8,840 nucleotides of DNA from Ruminococcaceae bacterium UBA6857 (GTDB lineage: Bacteria; Bacillota; Clostridia; Oscillospirales; Acutalibacteraceae): positions 9,234-18,073 of the forward strand of contig DKDD01000006.1 in the NCBI GenBank assembly GCA_002451715.1. The letters are read 5' to 3'. Below the pieces are notes generated by a model. The model did not search any database. It was not told where the DNA came from and worked only from the letters and a program-made list of their open reading frames with translations. Positions 5,380-8,840 of the stretch are shown here, piece after piece; position 1 is the stretch's first letter, and every line of letters begins with the position of its first letter. The translations under genes were made by a program, and so were the position numbers.

Positions 5380-7818
5380 TTATTTTTTCTCAAGTTTTGC
5401 ATAGTTTGCCATAAGTTTTTTTGTTCCGGCTTTTTCAAAGGCAATTTCAAGCATGCTGTCGTTACCCATTTTTTTGACCGAAACAACAACTCCCGTTCCG
5501 AAAACTTTGCTGAGCACCGTGTCTCCAACCGAATAGGAAACGGTTGAAACGGGCGTTTTTTTCGGCGCGGCAGGTCTGCTTTTTGAAAGGAAGCCGTTGC
5601 CGCTGTAAGAAGTTTCGTGTTCCGGAATGCTCTCTTTTTTTGAGTATCCGCCGGAGTAACCGCCAAAACCGCCGGAAAAGCCCTGTCCAAACGAACCGAA
5701 CGCGCCCTGCGGTGCAGAGGCAAAGCCGTTTCTTCCGACTTTTTCGGTGAGATTTTCCGGAATTTCGGCAAGAAAACGCGACGGAAGATTGCGCGAAGTC
5801 GAACCGAAAAGCATTCGCATGTTCGCATGGGAAAGATAAAGCTTTTGTCTTGCACGGGTAATTCCGACATAGGCAAGTCTTCGTTCTTCTTCAACTTCCT
5901 GCGGATAATACATGCTTTGAACACCGGGGAAAATTCCCTCTTCCATTCCCGGAATGAAAACAACCGGAAACTCAAGTCCCTTTGCGGAATGGAGTGTCAT
6001 CATCACAACAGCGTCGGTCTGCGCGTTGTAATTATCAATATCGGTCATGAGGGCAACTTCTTCAAGAAAACCGGAAAGGCTCGGCTCTTCGTTTTCGGTT
6101 TCGTATGTCACAAGGTTCGTGATAAGTTCCGAAATGTTCTCAAGCCGCTCTGCGCCCTTTTCCTGGTCAAGTTTCAAAAAGCTCAAATACTGTGTGCGTT
6201 CGATAAGCTCTTTAAAAAGTTCGTCAAGGTGCATATCGTCCGCCTTATCGCTGAACTCTTTGATAAGCGCGGAAAACTCAAGAAGCTTTTTTGCGATTCG
6301 CTTGAGCTGTTCATATTCGTCGGCATGAGAAATAACTTCAAAAAGGCTGACGCCGAGACCGGTTGCAATTTCAAAGGCTTTGTTGATTGTTGTTTCGCCG
6401 ATTCCGCGTTTCGGAACGTTGATAATTCGGCGAAGTCTTATGTTGTCGTTCGGGTTGTTGACAACGGTGAGATATGCGATTGCGTCGCGAATTTCCGCGC
6501 GTTCATAAAAGCGGAAACCGCCGATAATTCTGTAAGGAATACCCGCTCTTACCATTCCGCGTTCGATTGAGTTCGACTGTGCATTCATTCTGTAAAGCAC
6601 GGCATGATCGGAAAACGTATATTTTCCGCTGCTGACGTTTTCTTCAATCGTATCGGTGATAAACCGCGTTTCGTCCTGTTCGTCATACGCCGTTTCAACA
6701 ACAACTTTATCGCCGACGTTATTGTTCGTCCAAAGATTTTTGCCCTTTCGCTGGGTATTGTTGGAAATAACTTCGTTCGCAACGTCAAGAATAGTCTGAG
6801 TTGAGCGGTAATTCTGCTCCAAACGGATCGTTTTTGCGTTTGCGTACCGTTTTTCAAAGCTCATGATATTTTCAATCGTTGCGCCGCGGAAACGATAGAT
6901 GCTTTGGTCGTCGTCGCCAACAACGCAAATGTTTTTGTGTCCGCCGGCAAGAAGTTCGGTCAATCTGAACTGAGCGTGGTTTGTGTCCTGATATTCATCT
7001 ACCATTATGTATTTGAACTTGCGCTGATAGTATTCGCGAACATCGCTGTAATTTTCAAGAAGGCGAACCGTGTTGTTGATGATATCGTCAAAATCCATGG
7101 CATCTGCCTTTTTCAGCTCTTCCTGATACATCTTATATGCCAGACCGATTTTTTGAAGCCGAACGTCTTTTCCCGCCTGCTTGAGATATTCCTGCGGCGA
7201 AACCAGATTATCTTTTGCTTTGCCGATTTCGGAAAGAATCGTTTTGTATGAGAGAACGCTTTCTTTAATATCAAGCTGACGTTGACATTCTTTCATAAGA
7301 CGTTTTGAATCGTCGGTATCGTAAATCGTGAAATTCGACGTATAGCCCAAAACGCTGCCGTCTTTTCGCAAAATTCTTGCACAGCAAGCGTGGAATGTGC
7401 TTGCCCAAATGTCGTTCGCGTCGGTACCGAGCATTTTTTCAAGGCGTTCTTTAAGCTCGTTCGCCGCCTTATTGGTGAATGTGATTGCAAGAATCTGCCA
7501 CGGTCTTGCGTTGTCAACCGAAAGCAGATCTTCAATATCAAACAAAAGGTCCGTCTCGCCGTCAAGATATCGTTTCATATATTCCATGTCTCGCGCAGAC
7601 GGTTCAAACATCACCTGTTCGCTCGCCCAGGCTTTGCCGTATTTAACGATATTTGCGATTCGGTTGACGATTACGGTTGTTTTTCCGCTGCCCGCACCGG
7701 CAAGAATCAAAAGCGGACCTTCGGTGCAAAAAATTGCTTTTTTTTGCATCTCGTTCATCGACGAGAAGTCTTTTTCAATTATCTTTTTTCTGAGTTCAAA
7801 AAATTCCTTAGACGCCAT
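5380..7818 (-). CDS. pcrA: UvrD/Rep-family DNA helicase, PcrA type
   Basis: A superfamily 1A 3'-5' helicase used in excision repair, removal of RecA and clearing of replication-transcription conflicts. All motifs are present: Q motif (MNEMQKKAI, 21-29), Walker A GAGSGKT (41-47), Ia ITFTNKAA (112-119), II VDEYQD (273-278), III GDDDQSIYRFRGA (301-313), IV QNYRST (335-340), V TLHSAKGLEF (608-617) and VI YVGITRAR (650-657). The C-terminus (about 762-812, VGDTVLSKVFGTGVVV) is the Tudor-like domain that binds RNA polymerase in PcrA. It is joined by a glycine/phenylalanine-rich linker (706-725). At 812 residues it is longer than typical PcrA, partly because of an acidic insertion of about 40 residues between motifs I and Ia (60-105). 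The ATG has GGGAG at 7 nt. It is first in a probable operon with two hydrolases. Confidence 0.95.
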   Translation of the reverse strand: MASKEFFELRKKIIEKDFSSMNEMQKKAIFCTEGPLLILAGAGSGKTTVIVNRIANIVKYGKAWASEQVMFEPSARDMEYMKRYLDGETDLLFDIEDLLSVDNARPWQILAITFTNKAANELKERLEKMLGTDANDIWASTFHACCARILRKDGSVLGYTSNFTIYDTDDSKRLMKECQRQLDIKESVLSYKTILSEIGKAKDNLVSPQEYLKQAGKDVRLQKIGLAYKMYQEELKKADAMDFDDIINNTVRLLENYSDVREYYQRKFKYIMVDEYQDTNHAQFRLTELLAGGHKNICVVGDDDQSIYRFRGATIENIMSFEKRYANAKTIRLEQNYRSTQTILDVANEVISNNTQRKGKNLWTNNNVGDKVVVETAYDEQDETRFITDTIEENVSSGKYTFSDHAVLYRMNAQSNSIERGMVRAGIPYRIIGGFRFYERAEIRDAIAYLTVVNNPNDNIRLRRIINVPKRGIGETTINKAFEIATGLGVSLFEVISHADEYEQLKRIAKKLLEFSALIKEFSDKADDMHLDELFKELIERTQYLSFLKLDQEKGAERLENISELITNLVTYETENEEPSLSGFLEEVALMTDIDNYNAQTDAVVMMTLHSAKGLEFPVVFIPGMEEGIFPGVQSMYYPQEVEEERRLAYVGITRARQKLYLSHANMRMLFGSTSRNLPSRFLAEIPENLTEKVGRNGFASAPQGAFGSFGQGFSGGFGGYSGGYSKKESIPEHETSYSGNGFLSKSRPAAPKKTPVSTVSYSVGDTVLSKVFGTGVVVSVKKMGNDSMLEIAFEKAGTKKLMANYAKLEKK

Positions 7819-7842
7819 TTATTAACTCCCATAATTTTCGTG

Positions 7843-7856
7843 TTAAGTCAACTTAA
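7843..7856. promoter_or_regulatory. Short palindrome in the pcrA 5' leader
   Basis: TTAAGT-CA-ACTTAA is an exact 6-bp inverted repeat with a 2-nt centre, lying between the predicted pcrA start of transcription and its ribosome binding site. It could be a repressor operator; it does not match the Gram-positive LexA box. An AT-rich palindrome this short may be chance. Confidence 0.25.
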
Positions 7857-7884
7857 ATACAGTTATCCAATATAGTATCGGTTT

Positions 7885-7913
7885 ATTGTACAACATAGGC
7901 GAAAAAAAGGCAA
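7885..7913 (-). promoter_or_regulatory. Sigma-A-type promoter for pcrA
   Basis: On the minus strand, TTGCCT (7913-7908) and TACAAT (7890-7885) are separated by 17 nt. Both hexamers are close to consensus and the orientation suits pcrA. Transcription would begin near 7878, giving a leader of about 60 nt. It is the best candidate upstream of this gene. Confidence 0.6.
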
Positions 7914-7976
7914 CGGCAAAAGAATACAAAATCAGTCTGTTTTTTTGTATGATATGGTGCATAAGAAAAGAGCCGC

Positions 7977-8006
7977 TTGACAAATTGCTTGCGGCCGAAT
8001 TAATAT
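7977..8006 (+). promoter_or_regulatory. Possible distal promoter for the deacylase gene
   Basis: A perfect TTGACA at 7977-7982 is followed after 18 nt by TAATAT (8001-8006); a perfect TATAAT at 8004-8009 is 21 nt away, too far for standard spacing. It would give a leader of about 115 nt. No credible gene lies between it and the proximal promoter. Confidence 0.4.
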
Positions 8007-8066
8007 AATCACAAATGAATCAAACTTCGGCTTTCATAAACGGTTGCCCTATACGGCTTCGATTTC

Positions 8067-8095
8067 TTGACACTGCCTTTTCGTTGTGCTATCAT
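8067..8095 (+). promoter_or_regulatory. Strong promoter for the deacylase gene
   Basis: TTGACA (8067-8072), a 17-nt spacer ending in TGC, then TATCAT (8090-8095): a near-consensus sigma-A promoter with an extended -10. Transcription should start near 8102, leaving a leader of about 28 nt with GGAGG in it. Confidence 0.75.
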
Positions 8096-8129
8096 ACAGA
8101 GCGTAGTTTTAGTTTTTCGGAGGTACACC

Positions 8130-8603
8130 ATGTCCATAGAAAAAGTGCGTGCATATTTCACCACGCTCGGAATTGAAAAAAGAATCCTTGAATTTGACGT
8201 TTCAAGCGCAACGGTTGAGCTTGCCGCAAAGGCGCTGAACACCGAGGGAAAGCGCATTGCAAAAACACTTTCTTTCCTTGTTAAAGACAAAGCCGTTCTT
8301 GTTGTCACCGCAGGCGACGCAAAAATCGACAACAAAAAGTACAAAGCATTTTTCGGCGCAAAGGCAAAAATGCTTTCGCCCGACCAAGTTACGGAACTTA
8401 TCGGCCACGCGGTCGGCGGCGTTTGTCCGTTTGCGGTGAACGATGGCGTTGACGTTTTTCTTGACGAATCGCTCAAAAGGTTCCAGACCGTTTTCCCTGC
8501 CTGCGGAAGTAGCAACAGCGCAATTGAGCTGACTATTCCGGAGCTTGAAAAATACTCGGGCTTCAAAGAATGGGTCGATGTTTGCAAATTACCGGAAGAA
8601 TAA
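8130..8603 (+). CDS. YbaK/EbsC-family aminoacyl-tRNA deacylase
   Basis: A 157-residue protein of the YbaK/EbsC/ProXp family, trans-editing enzymes that hydrolyse wrongly charged tRNA (for example Cys- or Ala-tRNA(Pro)) in the cytoplasm. Family signs are the KRIAKTL segment with a conserved lysine (Lys45), VVTAGDAKIDNKK (58-70), GHAVGGVCPF (92-101) and LDESLKRF-x-TVFPACGSSNSAIELT (111-135). Length is normal for a stand-alone domain. The ATG at 8130 is preceded by GGAGG at 6 nt. An in-frame ATG at 8067 falls on the promoter -35 and is not used. The gene stands alone, divergent from pcrA, with its own promoter and a terminator directly after it. Which mischarged tRNA it edits cannot be told from sequence, so no gene symbol is given. 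Confidence 0.9.
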   Translation: MSIEKVRAYFTTLGIEKRILEFDVSSATVELAAKALNTEGKRIAKTLSFLVKDKAVLVVTAGDAKIDNKKYKAFFGAKAKMLSPDQVTELIGHAVGGVCPFAVNDGVDVFLDESLKRFQTVFPACGSSNSAIELTIPELEKYSGFKEWVDVCKLPEE

Positions 8604-8610
8604 AAGGAAA

Positions 8611-8656
8611 AACACAAACCGCAGGTTCGTTTTTGAATCTGCGGTTGTTTTGTGTT
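8611..8656 (+). terminator. Intrinsic terminator after the deacylase gene
   Basis: A 12-bp stem, AACCGCAGGTTC (8617-8628) with GAATCTGCGGTT (8635-8646), has one G-U pair and a 6-nt loop, followed by the T-rich run GTTTTGTGTT. AACACA (8611-8616) and TGTGTT (8651-8656) can extend the stem. It begins 7 nt after the stop codon. Confidence 0.85.
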
Positions 8657-8709
8657 CCTGTTTCGGAACGGTTTTGCGATTTTTATGTTTGTGTTCCGGT
8701 TTCGGAACA
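8651..8709. repeat. Two 19-bp direct repeats, each a small palindrome
   Basis: TGTGTTCC(T/G)GTTTCGGAAC occurs at 8651-8669 and 8690-8708 with a single mismatch, 39 nt apart. Each copy contains GTTCC-N6-GGAAC, extended to TGTTCC/GGAACA (8692-8697 with 8704-8709) in the second. They lie past the terminator stem. They could be protein-binding sites or remnants of a repeat family. Confidence 0.6.
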
Positions 8710-8800
8710 GCCGACCCGTGGAACATTGCACATGCGCAACGCAAAAAAATGAATCGCAAACGGTTGGGTTTCATGGGTCGGCACGGGTCCGACCCCTACG
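8710..8800. repeat. GC-rich palindromic repeat element
   Basis: GGGTCGG (8775-8781) and CCGACCC (8789-8795) form a 7-bp hairpin with a 7-nt loop. The first arm plus one base also matches GCCGACCC at 8710-8717 as an inverted repeat (8 bp). On the minus strand the right end reads CGTAGGGGTCGGACCCGTGC, similar in style to short GTAGGGG-type palindromic repeats scattered in Clostridia genomes (from memory). No gene is seen from 8604 to 8840. Confidence 0.5.
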
Positions 8801-8840
8801 ATAATTGCGAAAATCCAAATTTGTGTAACTCGTTTTATGC

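Noticed and set aside
5364..5975. In-frame extension of the upstream hydrolase by about 204 codons
   Set aside because: It overlaps pcrA in another frame on the same strand. The signal peptide and a good ribosome binding site mark the ATG at 5363 as the real start.
5827..6570. Long open frame on the plus strand inside pcrA (247 codons)
   Set aside because: It is antisense to conserved helicase motifs, has cysteine/phenylalanine-rich noise-like composition and no ribosome binding site.
8015..8150. Short plus-strand frame starting at ATG 8015 between the two deacylase promoters
   Set aside because: It has no ribosome binding site, and it runs into the deacylase gene in another frame.
8009..8731. 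Long open frame antisense to the YbaK-like gene (240 codons)
   Set aside because: It lies opposite a clearly conserved gene with its own promoter and terminator; composition is serine/threonine-rich shadow sequence.
8726..8739. Near-palindrome TTGCACATGCGCAA
   Set aside because: Two mismatches in 14 bases and no context pointing to a binding protein.

Overview
The window looks like chromosome of a Gram-positive Clostridia-type bacterium, possibly an uncultured gut Oscillospirales member. That is an inference from strong AGGAGG-type ribosome binding sites, sigma-A-like promoters, a PcrA-type helicase with a Tudor-like C-terminus, and a pyrH-frr cluster. Nothing read here is phage or transposase; the content is housekeeping genes with accessory genes inserted.

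Layout, following the minus strand from right to left. A promoter near 7885-7913 drives pcrA (7818-5380). It is followed at 16-nt and 15-nt gaps by two paralogous exported alpha/beta hydrolases of the lecithin:cholesterol acyltransferase-like (LCAT-like) type (5363-3759 and 3743-2142). These three genes look like one operon. A 256-nt gap follows. It carries an extended -10 promoter and a richly structured leader with possible leader peptides. Next is a second probable operon: pyrH (UMP kinase), three tiny two-helix membrane proteins that are paralogues of each other, then the start of frr (ribosome recycling factor), cut by the window edge. pyrH and frr are usually direct neighbours in Firmicutes, so the membrane-protein trio appears to be an insertion into a conserved housekeeping operon.

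On the plus strand, a 311-nt divergent intergenic region (7819-8129) holds promoters for both directions and a small palindrome. It leads into a YbaK/EbsC-family aminoacyl-tRNA deacylase (8130-8603) that ends at a clear intrinsic terminator. The last ~185 nt contain no gene but hold two kinds of small palindromic repeat.

Functionally, pyrH, frr and the YbaK-like gene serve nucleotide supply and translation, and pcrA serves DNA repair and replication. The two hydrolases are exported and probably act on lipid or ester substrates outside the cell. The most interesting part is the pyrH leader. It has mutually exclusive hairpins, one abutting the pyrH ribosome binding site and another pairing able to mask the start codon, and short upstream reading frames placed where their translation would change the folding. 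This looks like an undescribed translational control element, but it is proposed from sequence alone. The trio of small membrane proteins is the second point of interest.
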